From Clostridia bacterium (GTDB lineage: Bacteria; Bacillota; Clostridia; Christensenellales; Aristaeellaceae): a stretch of 64,000 bases of DNA. Both the position numbers and the translations under genes were made by a program. A model generated the notes under the pieces. The model was not told where the DNA came from and did no database searches. It was given only the letters and a program-made list of their open reading frames with translations. Below are positions 24,522 through 33,299 of this stretch, piece by piece (position 1 is the stretch's first letter; every line of letters begins with the position of its first letter). The DNA lies in NCBI GenBank assembly GCA_017937655.1, contig JAGBDE010000001.1, forward strand, positions 62,001 through 126,000, given 5' to 3'.

Positions 24522-25661
24522 TCAGGAATTGCCCCGGGAGACGTTCAGGATGATGCCCACGGCTGCCATCAGCAGGGAGATGGACGTGCCACCTGCGCTG
24601 AAGAAAGGCAGCGGCAGGCCTGTGGTCGGCATGACGCCCACCACCACGCCGATGTTGATAAACGCCTGCACGGAAATCAGCGTGGTGAGTCCGGCGGCCA
24701 GCAGGCAGCCGTAACGGTCAGGAGCGTTCAGGGCGATGCGCATGCCCGCGAAAGTAAACGCCAGGAACAAAAGGATGACCACAATGCAGCCAAACAGGCC
24801 AAAATCCTCGCCGATGATGGCAAAGATAAAATCGCTTTCCGGGTAAGGCAGGTAGGCGTATTTCTGCCGACCCTGGCCAAGCCCCCTGCCGAACAATCCG
24901 CCGGAGCCGATGGCGATGAGCGACTGGGCCAGCTGGTAGCCCTCGTCGCTCATCTGGGCGAAGGGATCCCGGAAGGAAAGCAGCCGCTCCCGGCGGTAAG
25001 GCTCCGTCCAGGCGTAGATGAAGCCCACCACCAGGCCGCCCGCCCCCATCAGGGACAGGTGCTTCCAGGGCGCGCCTGCGATGAGCATCATCAGTACCGC
25101 CACGATCATGATGCTGCCGGCGGTGGACAGGTTGGGCTGCTGCAAGATCACCAGGAACATCACCGCAGGGACAATCAGCAGCGGAACGATGCCCGTCCAC
25201 AGCTTTTCCACCTGCTTCCAGCGATAGCTGAGGGTGGATGCCAGGTACAACACCGAGGCGATTTTGGCCAGTTCAGAGGGCTGGAAACTCATTCCGGCAA
25301 TGTTTAGCCATCTGCGGGAGCCGTTCAGGTACACGCCCACCCCGGGGATGATGACCAGCACCAGCAGCACAAAGCTGATGGCCAGGCCCAGAATCACGAT
25401 CTTGGGCCGCTGCCAGAAGTGGTACGGGATGCGGCTGGTGATGAACATCAGCACTGCCCCCAGCCCGATGCCGATCAGCTGCCGCTTCACTTCCAGCAGA
25501 GAATCCCCGCTGGAGCTGACCGCCTTGTAGAATGTGGCGCTGAACAAGGTCAGCAGGCCGCATTGCAAAAGCAGCACCATGATCACTGGCAACGTCACAT
25601 CCACCGCGTTTTTTCTGCGCCGGAGTTCCTTTGGCGTGCGGTAGACCACTTCTCTTTCCAC
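24522..25661 (-). CDS. SEDS-family glycosyltransferase FtsW/SpoVE
   Basis: 379 residues with a GTG start after GGGAGGGA and T6. Ten membrane helices. SEDS signatures are PSELAKIASVLYLA, GSRRWLNIAGMSFQPSE and SLIAIGSGGLFGRGLGQG, and PTTGLPLPFFSAGG near the C-terminus. It polymerises lipid II together with a cognate class B PBP. In Bacillus the SEDS gene at this dcw position is the sporulation protein SpoVE, and the transpeptidase here is SpoVD-like, so SpoVE is plausible. The sequence alone does not separate FtsW from SpoVE. A hairpin hides its ribosome site on read-through RNA. Confidence 0.92.
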   Translation of the reverse strand: MEREVVYRTPKELRRRKNAVDVTLPVIMVLLLQCGLLTLFSATFYKAVSSSGDSLLEVKRQLIGIGLGAVLMFITSRIPYHFWQRPKIVILGLAISFVLLVLVIIPGVGVYLNGSRRWLNIAGMSFQPSELAKIASVLYLASTLSYRWKQVEKLWTGIVPLLIVPAVMFLVILQQPNLSTAGSIMIVAVLMMLIAGAPWKHLSLMGAGGLVVGFIYAWTEPYRRERLLSFRDPFAQMSDEGYQLAQSLIAIGSGGLFGRGLGQGRQKYAYLPYPESDFIFAIIGEDFGLFGCIVVILLFLAFTFAGMRIALNAPDRYGCLLAAGLTTLISVQAFINIGVVVGVMPTTGLPLPFFSAGGTSISLLMAAVGIILNVSRGNS

Positions 25662-25731
25662 AAAAAATCCCTCCCATCCGTCTCAAAAAGATGCGTCTTT
25701 GGTGTGCATCTCTTCCGCGTGATGGGAAGGA
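25662..25731 (-). promoter_or_regulatory. Terminator-like hairpin overlapping ftsW/spoVE ribosome site
   Basis: Arms 25731-25721 (TCCTTCCCATC) and 25678-25668 (GATGGGAGGGA) pair at 10 of 11 positions and enclose a second stem AGATGC/GCATCT. T6 follows and then the GTG start. No sigma-K-like promoter is seen inside. Confidence 0.65.
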
Positions 25732-25739
25732 ATGTTGTT

Positions 25740-27101
25740 TTAGTTCAGTTTGCTGACGATGTCCTTGAATACCTCGCCCCGCTGCTCGTAGTCCTTGAAC
25801 ATGTCAAAGCTGGCGCAGGCGGGAGACAGCAGCACATTGCCGCCGGAAACAGCCAAATCCCGGGACTTGTTCACCGCGTCTTCCATGCTGTCCGCGTCGG
25901 TGATGGCGGTAAATCCAGCCTCTGCAAGCTGTTTCTTGATCTGGGGGCCGGTCTGGCCGATGACCACCGCATGGCTGATAAACTCAGAAGCTACGATTTC
26001 CTTGCACAGGGGCATGAAGTCCGTGTGCTTGTCGTATCCACCCAGGATGATGACCGTGGGGGCCTTCATGCTCTGCACCGCCTTGATGGTGCTGTCCACG
26101 TTGGTGCCCTTGCTGTCGTTAATGTAGCTGACGCCCTGGAAGATACGGGTCTTCTCAATGCGGTGCTCCACGCCGGTAAAGGAAAGCAGCGTGTGGCGGA
26201 TCACCGGGGCGGGAATGCCCATAGCGCAGGCCATCGCGGTGGCTGCCAGCGCATTTTCCAGGTTGTGGGGGCCGGGGATCAGGATGGCGTCCGCATCGCA
26301 GACGTTGGTAATCTCGCCATTCCAGTGCCAGACGATCTTGCCGCCTTTCACAAATGCGCCGTTTTCCACTTCCTGGGTGCGGCTGAACAGCGCCACCTGG
26401 CTCTTCACCTTGTCCGCCATCTTCATCAGAGTGGGATCGTCCGCATTGAGGACGGCCACATCGTCCGCGGTCTGGTTCTCGAAGATGCGCTGTTTGAGCT
26501 TGATGTACTGGGTCATGGTGCCATGGCGGTTGAGGTGATCCTCGGTAATGTTGAGCAGCGCCGCCACACGGGGGTGGAAGGTCTTGATGCTCTCCAGCTG
26601 GAAGCTGGAAACCTCTACCACGGACACGTCCTCCTTCCGGGCAGACAGGGCCACGGAAGAAAGCGGATAACCGATATTGCCCGCCACATGGGTGATGCGT
26701 CCGGCATTCTCAAACACCTTGCCCAGCAGGGTGGTGGTGGTGGTTTTGCCGTTGGTGCCGGAGATGGCCAGAACGTCGCCGTTCAGCAGAGAATAGGCCA
26801 GTTCCAGCTCGCCCACCATGGGGATGGACTTGGCCTTGGCGGCGGTCACCACCGGCGCGTCGATGGGCACACCGGGCGAGATGACCAGCACGTCGGCCTC
26901 ATCCAGCAGCTTGACAGCGTCCTCGCCCAGGCGGAACTCGCAGGCGGTGGAATGCAGGTGCTTCAGCTGGTCGCCAAAGGCTTCCTCGGTCTTCATGTCG
27001 GAAAGGATGGGAACAGCGCCATGACGGAGCAGAAGCTCGGCGGCGGCGATGCCGCTGCGGGCCATTCCCACAACCAGAACCCGTTTCTTTTCCAGTCTCA
27101 T
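25740..27101 (-). CDS. murD: UDP-N-acetylmuramoylalanine-D-glutamate ligase MurD
   Basis: 453 residues. N-terminal UDP-binding Rossmann part (VLVVGMARSGIAAAELL), central ATPase with GTNGKTTTT (about residue 118), C-terminal ligase domain with YINDSKGTNVDST and GGYDKHTDF. It adds D-Glu to UDP-MurNAc-Ala in the cytoplasm. It lies between mraY and the SEDS gene, in the standard dcw order. Confidence 0.96.
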   Translation of the reverse strand: MRLEKKRVLVVGMARSGIAAAELLLRHGAVPILSDMKTEEAFGDQLKHLHSTACEFRLGEDAVKLLDEADVLVISPGVPIDAPVVTAAKAKSIPMVGELELAYSLLNGDVLAISGTNGKTTTTTLLGKVFENAGRITHVAGNIGYPLSSVALSARKEDVSVVEVSSFQLESIKTFHPRVAALLNITEDHLNRHGTMTQYIKLKQRIFENQTADDVAVLNADDPTLMKMADKVKSQVALFSRTQEVENGAFVKGGKIVWHWNGEITNVCDADAILIPGPHNLENALAATAMACAMGIPAPVIRHTLLSFTGVEHRIEKTRIFQGVSYINDSKGTNVDSTIKAVQSMKAPTVIILGGYDKHTDFMPLCKEIVASEFISHAVVIGQTGPQIKKQLAEAGFTAITDADSMEDAVNKSRDLAVSGGNVLLSPACASFDMFKDYEQRGEVFKDIVSKLN

Positions 27102-27131
27102 TTCCGTTTACTCCTTGAAAAAAGCGATGGT

Positions 27132-28160
27132 TTAGATGCCAAGCGGCAGGGAAAGCAGAGCAATCAGGCACAGAACGCCTTCCACGATGGTGTACATGGC
27201 CACGATCTGGTTTTCGTTCATGCCGCTGAGTTCAAAGTGGTGATGGATGGGCGACATCTTGAAAATGCGCTTGCCGTGGGTCACCTTGAAGTAGATGCGC
27301 TGGATGATGACGCTCATGGAAGAGGCCAGCATGGTGAAGCACACCAGAATCATGAAGATGGGCATTCTGAGCAGCATGCTCATGCCCACCATGGCGCCGC
27401 CGATGAACATGCTTCCGGTATCGCCCATGAACACCATGGCAGGATGGTGGTTGAAGCGCAGGAAGCCCATGCAGCCGCCGGCCAGAGCCATGGCAAAAAT
27501 GGCCAGGTTCTGGTAGTTGCCGCTGAGTTCAGGGCTGACGGAAGCAACCGCAGCCAGTACGGTAAACAGGGCCATCAGCGCCCAGGTAGTGCTGCCCACC
27601 ACGGTCACGCTGCTGAGCAGGCCGTCCAGGCCGTCCTGCAGGTTGGCGCTGTTGACCATGAAGATCATTACGGCGGTCATCAGCGGGATGTAGAAAACGC
27701 CCAGATCCCACTCCACATTGAAGAAGGGAATCATGATCTTGCTGCCAACCAGCGGATGCTGGTAGCAATACCAGGCAAAAGCGGCGGAGATGACCACCTG
27801 TGCCACCACTTTCTGCCACCAGACCAGGCCCAGGTTCCGCTTCTTGACTACCTTGATGTAGTCGTCCACAAAGCCCACCAGCATGGTCAGCAAAGAAACG
27901 GCAATCAGGGCCAGGCTGAAGTCATTCCAGCCGTACCAGGTGCCGTGGAGCAGCAGCGTCGCCACGATGGTGGTCAGCGCAAACATCAGGCCGCCCATGG
28001 TGGGGGTGCCCTGCTTTACCTGGTGGGCCTTGGGGCCCAGTTCGTAAATGGTCTGGCCGAATTTCAGCCGGCGAAGCACCGGCAAAACCCGGGGACCAAT
28101 CAGCAGCATTCCAATCAAAGATACCAACAGTGCAATCATCAGCCTTAGCATACAGGTCAC
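27132..28160 (-). CDS. mraY: Phospho-MurNAc-pentapeptide transferase MraY
   Basis: 342 residues, ten membrane helices. MraY motifs: KQGTPTMGG, the paired aspartates FVDDYIKVV, NSANLQDGLDGL, and the HHHFE segment (PIHHHFELSG). It makes lipid I on undecaprenyl phosphate. The ATG overlaps the murE stop by 4 bases. A further ATG at codon 4 is possible. Confidence 0.96.
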   Translation of the reverse strand: MTCMLRLMIALLVSLIGMLLIGPRVLPVLRRLKFGQTIYELGPKAHQVKQGTPTMGGLMFALTTIVATLLLHGTWYGWNDFSLALIAVSLLTMLVGFVDDYIKVVKKRNLGLVWWQKVVAQVVISAAFAWYCYQHPLVGSKIMIPFFNVEWDLGVFYIPLMTAVMIFMVNSANLQDGLDGLLSSVTVVGSTTWALMALFTVLAAVASVSPELSGNYQNLAIFAMALAGGCMGFLRFNHHPAMVFMGDTGSMFIGGAMVGMSMLLRMPIFMILVCFTMLASSMSVIIQRIYFKVTHGKRIFKMSPIHHHFELSGMNENQIVAMYTIVEGVLCLIALLSLPLGI

Positions 28161-29620
28161 TCTCCGGTCTGCATTTCCTCAAGTAATTCTTGGACGATCA
28201 CCTTTTCATCAAAGGGACGCTTCACGCCCATAATGTCCTGGTAGGTCTCGTGGCCCTTGCCCGCCAGGATGATGACGTCGCCCTCCTGGCCCATGGTGAG
28301 GGCGTAGCGGATGGCTTCCCGGCGGTTTTCAATCACAATGTACTTGCCGTCGGTCAGCTTCATGCCCTTCTCGATGGATTCCAGAATGGCGTTGGGGTCT
28401 TCCGTACGGGGGTTGTCGCTGGTGAGGATGGAGAAATCCGCCAGCCGTCCGCCGATCTCGCCCATGATGGGCCGTTTGCCCTGATCCCGGTCGCCGCCGC
28501 AGCCAAACAGTGCAATCAGCCGGTTGCGGGTAAAAGTGCGGGCGGTGGTGAGAATGTTTTCCAGGGCATCCGGGGAGTGGGAATAGTCCAGGAACACCTT
28601 GTAGGGGGTGTGAGTGTCCAGCATTTCCACGCGGCCGGGCACGTTTTGGACGCTTTCCAGGCCCTCCCGGATGGCATTCAGATCAATGCCCATAATCATG
28701 GCCAGAGAGGCCGCGCCCAGGGCATTGTACACGTTGAACATGCCGGTCAGATGCATGGAAACAGGAGCATTTTCCAGGTTCCGCAGATGAATGACAAAAG
28801 ACACGCCGTTTTCGTTGATCTCGATCTCCCGGGCGTAAATATCCGCCTCGGAGCTGATGCCGAAGGTCAGGTAGGGCACCTTGATGTCGTCAATGATGCG
28901 GGCGCTGGTTTCCTCATCGGAATTAAGGGCAGCGTTGAGCACCTGACCATGCATGAAGAAGTCCTTCTTGGCATAGAAGTAATTTTCCATGGTGCCAAAA
29001 TAGTCCAGGTGATCCTGGGAGAAATTGGTATAGCAGGCAGCCTCGAAGGTCACGCCGTCCAGACGGTGCATATCCACCGCGTGGGCGCTGATCTCCATGC
29101 TGACGGCCTCCACGCCCTCGTCACGCATTTGACGCAAGCAGCGGTGCAGATCGATGGGATCCGGCGTGGTCAGGTTGCTCTTGATGCGCTTCTCGCCGAT
29201 CATATTGCCGGTGGTGCCGATAAGGCCCGTCTTGAAGCCGGCCTTTTCTAGAATGGCCTTCATCAAAAAGCTGGTGGTGGTCTTGCCCTTGGTGCCGCAT
29301 ACGCCGATCATGCGGATCTCCCGTGCGGGATGGCCAAAAAAAGCAGAAGCGATGTACGCCATGGCAGAACGGACGTTTTCCACCACAATCTGGGGCGCGT
29401 CGATGTCCAGCACGCGCTCCACCACAAAGGCCACACAGCCGTTTTCCGCGGCCTGGGGTGCAAATTTGTGTGCGTCAAAACGCGCGCCGCTGATGCAGAA
29501 AAACAGGCCGTTCTGGTTCTTTTCGCGGCTGTCGCTGATCAGTTCGCTGATTTCCGTAATCAGATTTCCTCGGGTCTCCAATATTCCGGGTACTTCCACC
29601 AACAGATCCTTCAGTAGCAT
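28157..29620 (-). CDS. murE: UDP-MurNAc-tripeptide synthetase MurE (meso-DAP type)
   Basis: 487 residues, three Mur ligase domains. The ATP site is GTKGKTTTS (about residue 110). TSDNPRTEDP near residues 400-410 contains DNPR, the known mark of meso-diaminopimelate-adding MurE; lysine-type enzymes differ. So the peptidoglycan is DAP type. It is coupled to mraY by a 4-base overlap. Confidence 0.96.
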   Translation of the reverse strand: MLLKDLLVEVPGILETRGNLITEISELISDSREKNQNGLFFCISGARFDAHKFAPQAAENGCVAFVVERVLDIDAPQIVVENVRSAMAYIASAFFGHPAREIRMIGVCGTKGKTTTSFLMKAILEKAGFKTGLIGTTGNMIGEKRIKSNLTTPDPIDLHRCLRQMRDEGVEAVSMEISAHAVDMHRLDGVTFEAACYTNFSQDHLDYFGTMENYFYAKKDFFMHGQVLNAALNSDEETSARIIDDIKVPYLTFGISSEADIYAREIEINENGVSFVIHLRNLENAPVSMHLTGMFNVYNALGAASLAMIMGIDLNAIREGLESVQNVPGRVEMLDTHTPYKVFLDYSHSPDALENILTTARTFTRNRLIALFGCGGDRDQGKRPIMGEIGGRLADFSILTSDNPRTEDPNAILESIEKGMKLTDGKYIVIENRREAIRYALTMGQEGDVIILAGKGHETYQDIMGVKRPFDEKVIVQELLEEMQTGE

Positions 29621-29636
29621 TGGTACTCCCCCATCT

Positions 29637-31760
29637 TTATGGATTCGGTAATGAAAAGGTCACCTTGATAACAGTGTCCGGCGAAACAAAATCACCGGCG
29701 ACTGGTGTTTGTGATACAGCATAACCGCTGCCGTCAATTTCCATCCCCAGGCCCCGCTGCCGAAGCAGGGATGCAGCCCGGGAAACGGACTGGCCCTTCA
29801 CGTCCGGCACGCAGATCAACGTTTCCGGCTGGGGCACTTCGTCAGAATAGGTGTAGAGCATCACCTGGCCGCCCTCCACCAGCTTTGCGCCGGGGCTGGG
29901 CATCTGGGCGGTGACTGTGTCGGACAGGCCATCGTCCAGGACGGAAAAGCCATGCTGGGACATGGTTTTTCTGGCTTCCCAGAGGGGCATGCCCACCACA
30001 TTTGGCACAGAAACGGTTTCTGTTTCAGCGTCCGTGGCTTTTTCGTAGCCAAGGTACGGCAGCACATCTGCCAGAATTTGCCTGGCAAAGGGCGCGGCGG
30101 TGGTTCCGCCATAGTCCACCGGGGTGTCCGCCTCGTCCACAATGACCAGCACGGCAATCCGCGGGTCGTCGGCCGGGGCAAAACCCAGAAACGAGCCGAT
30201 ATGTACATCTTTGACAATGCGGCCGTTTTTGTATACCTGCGCCGTGCCGGTTTTTCCGCCGATGCGGTAGCCATCGATTTTGGCGTTCTTGGCGCCGCCC
30301 ACGCTGACCACAAGTTCCAGAAGCTCCCGCATGGTCATGGAGGTTTCTTCCGAAATGGGGTGGGAAACCACCTTGGGCGTGGTGCGATGCAGCACCTGGC
30401 CATCGGGCGACAAAACTTCCTTCAGCAGATAGGGCTGCATCAGGCGGCCTCCGTTGATGACGGAACAGGCGGCGGTAAGCAGCTGGATAGGCGTTACTGC
30501 AACGCTTTGCCCGAAGCCGATCCGGGCAAGATCCACCTGCTTGACAGAATTTGCCGATATCATTATACCACTTTCCTCCCCCTGCAAGTCAACATTGGTT
30601 TTTGCTCCAAGGCCAAAAGCATGCAGATAAGAGTACAATTTTTCCGTGCCCATGCGCAGCGCAAGCTCGACAAATACAGGGTTACAGCTATTTTGCAGGG
30701 CCTTTGCCATTGTTTCAGATTCGTGAGGATTTCCCCAGCAGCGGATGGTATCTCCGTCCACCCGAATCTTGCCGGAGCAGTAAAACCCCTCTTCCGGGTG
30801 TGTGACGCCGCTGTCCAGGGCGGCTGCCGCAGTCAGAATTTTGAAGGTAGAGCCCGGCTCATACACATCCGATACCAGCCGGATGCGCATCAAATTCTGC
30901 AAGGCGTCCAGGTGTTCCCGGGGCGGATCGTTGGGATCGTAGTCCGGCTTGGAGCACATGGCCAGGATGGCGCCGGTGTAAACGTCCATTACCACCACAT
31001 GCACCGCCTGGGCTTTGTTCACATCGTAGCATTCCCGCATGGCCTTTTCGCAAATTTCCTGGATGATGGCGTTGATGGTCAGCACGATGTCGCAGCCGTC
31101 CTGTGGCTCGATATATAGATTTCCGCTGTCGTAAATGGGGTTGGAATGGGCGTCCACCGTGCGGATGCTCTTGCCGGGGATGCCTTTCAGCAGATGATCG
31201 TACTGAAGCTCCAGTCCGGACTGCCCCACGCTGTCCACATTGGTCAGTCCCAGCGTCTGCACCAGAAAAACGCCCTTACGGTAATCCCGTCGGACGTCTT
31301 CATCAAACAAAAGCGCGCTGATGGCTTTCTTTTCGGTTTCATTGCCGGTCTGGCCCAACATGCGCAGGCTGTCCGCCGTTTCCCGGCTTACCTTTCGCTT
31401 GAGTGTAATAGAGGATTTGCTGCGATCGCTGACTTTCTCAATGACCTTTTCCTCTGTCAGGCCCAGCACGGGGCACACCACAGCGGCAAAAGCCTCTGCG
31501 TCGTCAATTTTTCGTGGATCTGCGCTGACGATATACGCGGTGGTGCTGGTGACCAGCACATCGCCGTTGGTGTCAAGAATATCGCCCCGGCGGGCATAGA
31601 CGGTGCCTTCCCGGGTCCACTGCTTCACACCCCGCTGGGTCAGTTCCTGGCTGCGAACCGTAGTCAAAAACCCAATTCTGACCACCAGCAAAACAAACAG
31701 CGCAAACAAAATGATCAGCAGCACAAAAACCCGTTTTCTGATATGCAGCTCCGTCGGCAT
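29637..31760 (-). CDS. Class B penicillin-binding protein with two PASTA domains (SpoVD/FtsI)
   Basis: 707 residues. One N-terminal membrane helix (about 8-30), dimerisation domain, then transpeptidase with STFK (about 300, catalytic serine), SCN (about 356) and KTGTA (about 502). Two PASTA repeats follow (VSVPNVVGMPLWEA and ICVPDVKGQSVSRA). In Bacillus, SpoVD has PASTA at this locus and is used for spore cortex; PBP2B also has it. A sigma-E-like promoter upstream favours SpoVD. It crosslinks glycan made by the SEDS partner. A dual vegetative role is possible because no second copy is seen here. Confidence 0.92.
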   Translation of the reverse strand: MPTELHIRKRVFVLLIILFALFVLLVVRIGFLTTVRSQELTQRGVKQWTREGTVYARRGDILDTNGDVLVTSTTAYIVSADPRKIDDAEAFAAVVCPVLGLTEEKVIEKVSDRSKSSITLKRKVSRETADSLRMLGQTGNETEKKAISALLFDEDVRRDYRKGVFLVQTLGLTNVDSVGQSGLELQYDHLLKGIPGKSIRTVDAHSNPIYDSGNLYIEPQDGCDIVLTINAIIQEICEKAMRECYDVNKAQAVHVVVMDVYTGAILAMCSKPDYDPNDPPREHLDALQNLMRIRLVSDVYEPGSTFKILTAAAALDSGVTHPEEGFYCSGKIRVDGDTIRCWGNPHESETMAKALQNSCNPVFVELALRMGTEKLYSYLHAFGLGAKTNVDLQGEESGIMISANSVKQVDLARIGFGQSVAVTPIQLLTAACSVINGGRLMQPYLLKEVLSPDGQVLHRTTPKVVSHPISEETSMTMRELLELVVSVGGAKNAKIDGYRIGGKTGTAQVYKNGRIVKDVHIGSFLGFAPADDPRIAVLVIVDEADTPVDYGGTTAAPFARQILADVLPYLGYEKATDAETETVSVPNVVGMPLWEARKTMSQHGFSVLDDGLSDTVTAQMPSPGAKLVEGGQVMLYTYSDEVPQPETLICVPDVKGQSVSRAASLLRQRGLGMEIDGSGYAVSQTPVAGDFVSPDTVIKVTFSLPNP

Positions 31761-31789
31761 ACTACTTCCCCCATTTTACGAGATAATGG

Positions 31790-31816
31790 GATGTATGCAC
31801 GCAGCCAAAGCTTTAT
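31790..31816 (-). promoter_or_regulatory. Sigma-E-like promoter before spoVD/ftsI
   Basis: ATA (31816-31814), N16, CATACATC (31797-31790). Known sigma-E consensus is ATA, 16-18 bases, CATACANT; only the last base differs. It lies 30 bases before the ATG, in the 88-base gap after ftsL. Confidence 0.4.
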
Positions 31817-31848
31817 GTGATTTTCGCCAAAAAGAGTGTGTATCTACG

Positions 31849-32487
31849 TTAATTTCTGCTGGTCATATAGCCGTCAGGCATGCCGGGAAGGGCGCTGGAA
31901 GTGACCCAGGGCGTGGTCTGGCCGGCGGTGATCTGGATGGTTTCAGTCTCCAGGGGACGGGTCTCGGGGGCGGTCAGGTGGATGGCGTCCTTCTCGGTAC
32001 GGCGGACCATGCCAAGACGGTCCCGGGCAGCGGTCATGATGACGGTTTCGGTAGAATTGGCAGCGATGGAGTCAAGCAGCTCGTTATTGGCGGCCTTGTA
32101 GTCCTCCACAGTTTCCTCGATGATGGTGGTTTCGTTGCGAAGATTGGCGATGGCGCCGGTCTGGAACAGCAGCATCATGCCCAGCACAAAAATGGCGGTG
32201 AACACAATCAGAATAAAGGCGCGCATGGAAATGCACACGCCGTTCTTGGCGGTCTCGCGCTTGAAGGTGTCCAGGATGTTCTCCTGCTGGCGCATGTTCC
32301 ACTCTTCCTCCAGGCGGGTTGCCTGGGTGCGGCGGCGCTGATGATCCGGCTTGAGCATGCCGGTGCGGAAGTCAATCTCGCCAAAGGGAACGCGCACGCT
32401 GGAGCTGATGGTGAAGCGAGTGGTGGGAACGTAGCTCCGGTTATAGGAATTAGAAAGGCCATCGTAGTTGTATACATAATTTTCCAT
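31849..32487 (-). CDS. ftsL: FtsL-like septum protein with long cytoplasmic tail
   Basis: 212 residues from MENYVYNYDG; AAAGGAG is 8 bases upstream. About 90 residues of tyrosine/serine-rich cytoplasmic tail are followed by one membrane helix (FILIVFTAIFVLGMMLLF), a heptad-like coiled coil with NNELLDSIA, and a C-terminal T/P-rich tail. FtsL/DivIC proteins bind FtsQ. Position between mraZ and the PBP gene supports FtsL; sequence similarity within this family is weak by nature. The tail is longer than usual. Confidence 0.75.
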   Translation of the reverse strand: MENYVYNYDGLSNSYNRSYVPTTRFTISSSVRVPFGEIDFRTGMLKPDHQRRRTQATRLEEEWNMRQQENILDTFKRETAKNGVCISMRAFILIVFTAIFVLGMMLLFQTGAIANLRNETTIIEETVEDYKAANNELLDSIAANSTETVIMTAARDRLGMVRRTEKDAIHLTAPETRPLETETIQITAGQTTPWVTSSALPGMPDGYMTSRN

Positions 32488-32514
32488 GGTGGCGACTCCT
32501 TTCAAAATTGCAGT

Positions 32515-33027
32515 TTATTCTTGATCCAGCATATCGGCGATCTCATCCAGAATCGCCTCGCGGTTTTCGAAGAAGAAGTTCTCTTCCTCGGCGGCCACGG
32601 TGCCGGAGACGATGCGCACGTGATCCAGCGCACCGCTGATTTCCACGTCCTTGACATCCTTGCCCAGGAACACTTCGCGCATCTTCTGGGGAAGCTGCAC
32701 GCGGCCCTGGCTGTCAAAGCCCATGTCCCGGAAGCTGTACTTGGCCATTGTGTTCTGGTAGGCCAGCACGGCTTTGCGCCGCTGATTCAGCTGACACACA
32801 TCGGCGAAGAGTTCATCGAAGACCTCGTTGGGATAAATTCCGATGCCCTTGCCGTCCCGGGTGATGCTGAGGGTGAAGGACGTGCCGATGATCTGCCGGT
32901 AAGGGGCGGGGATGATCACGCGGCCCTTGGTGTCCAGGGAGTGATCGTAAGAACCAAAGAAGGTGAATTTTCGGGGCTTCTGCACGGAGGATTCCTGCTG
33001 TTCGTTGGTTTTGACCTCGTCCTCCAT
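32515..33027 (-). CDS. mraZ: Transcriptional regulator MraZ
   Basis: 170 residues. Two AbrB-like repeats each carry the D-x-K/Q-G-R motif: SLDTKGRVIIP and FDSQGRVQLP. A charged N-terminal extension of about 20 residues and a C-terminal acidic helix make it longer than the usual 140-150. MraZ forms rings and binds repeats ahead of its own operon. It is the first gene of the dcw cluster. The next gene is ftsL after 27 bases; rsmH, which normally follows mraZ, is missing. Confidence 0.95.
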   Translation of the reverse strand: MEDEVKTNEQQESSVQKPRKFTFFGSYDHSLDTKGRVIIPAPYRQIIGTSFTLSITRDGKGIGIYPNEVFDELFADVCQLNQRRKAVLAYQNTMAKYSFRDMGFDSQGRVQLPQKMREVFLGKDVKDVEISGALDHVRIVSGTVAAEEENFFFENREAILDEIADMLDQE

Positions 33028-33088
33028 TTTGGCCCCTCCTTTCCCCCACTTTTATGTATTGATCTGACACTCACCAACACTCAAATAC

Positions 33089-33116
33089 ATTTTAACCCAC
33101 TTCCAGAAAAGGTCAA
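33089..33116 (-). promoter_or_regulatory. Sigma-A promoter and MraZ-box region of dcw cluster
   Basis: TTGACC, 16-base spacer, TAAAAT on the minus strand. GTGGGT in the spacer, TTGGTGAGT and GTGGGGG downstream resemble the GTGG/TGGG repeats MraZ binds, but their spacing is not regular. Confidence 0.6.
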
Positions 33117-33189
33117 GTGCCGCAAACCCTTACCACATAACGGTTTGCAGTCATTTTTTACGAACGGCTGTTCTGTCTCAAAAAAAAGC

Positions 33190-33228
33190 ACAAAAAAAGA
33201 AGAAGCTGAAAATTATTTCAGCTTCTTG
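33190..33228 (-). terminator. Terminator after metallophosphoesterase gene
   Basis: AAGAAGCTGAA/TTCAGCTTCTT perfect stem followed by a long T-run on the minus strand. Confidence 0.9.
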
Positions 33229-33299
33229 CTTTGCAAACGCATGCGAACAAGCGTTTTCTTGTGGTTATTACAATTATATTTCTAATTTGTAACAATTAT

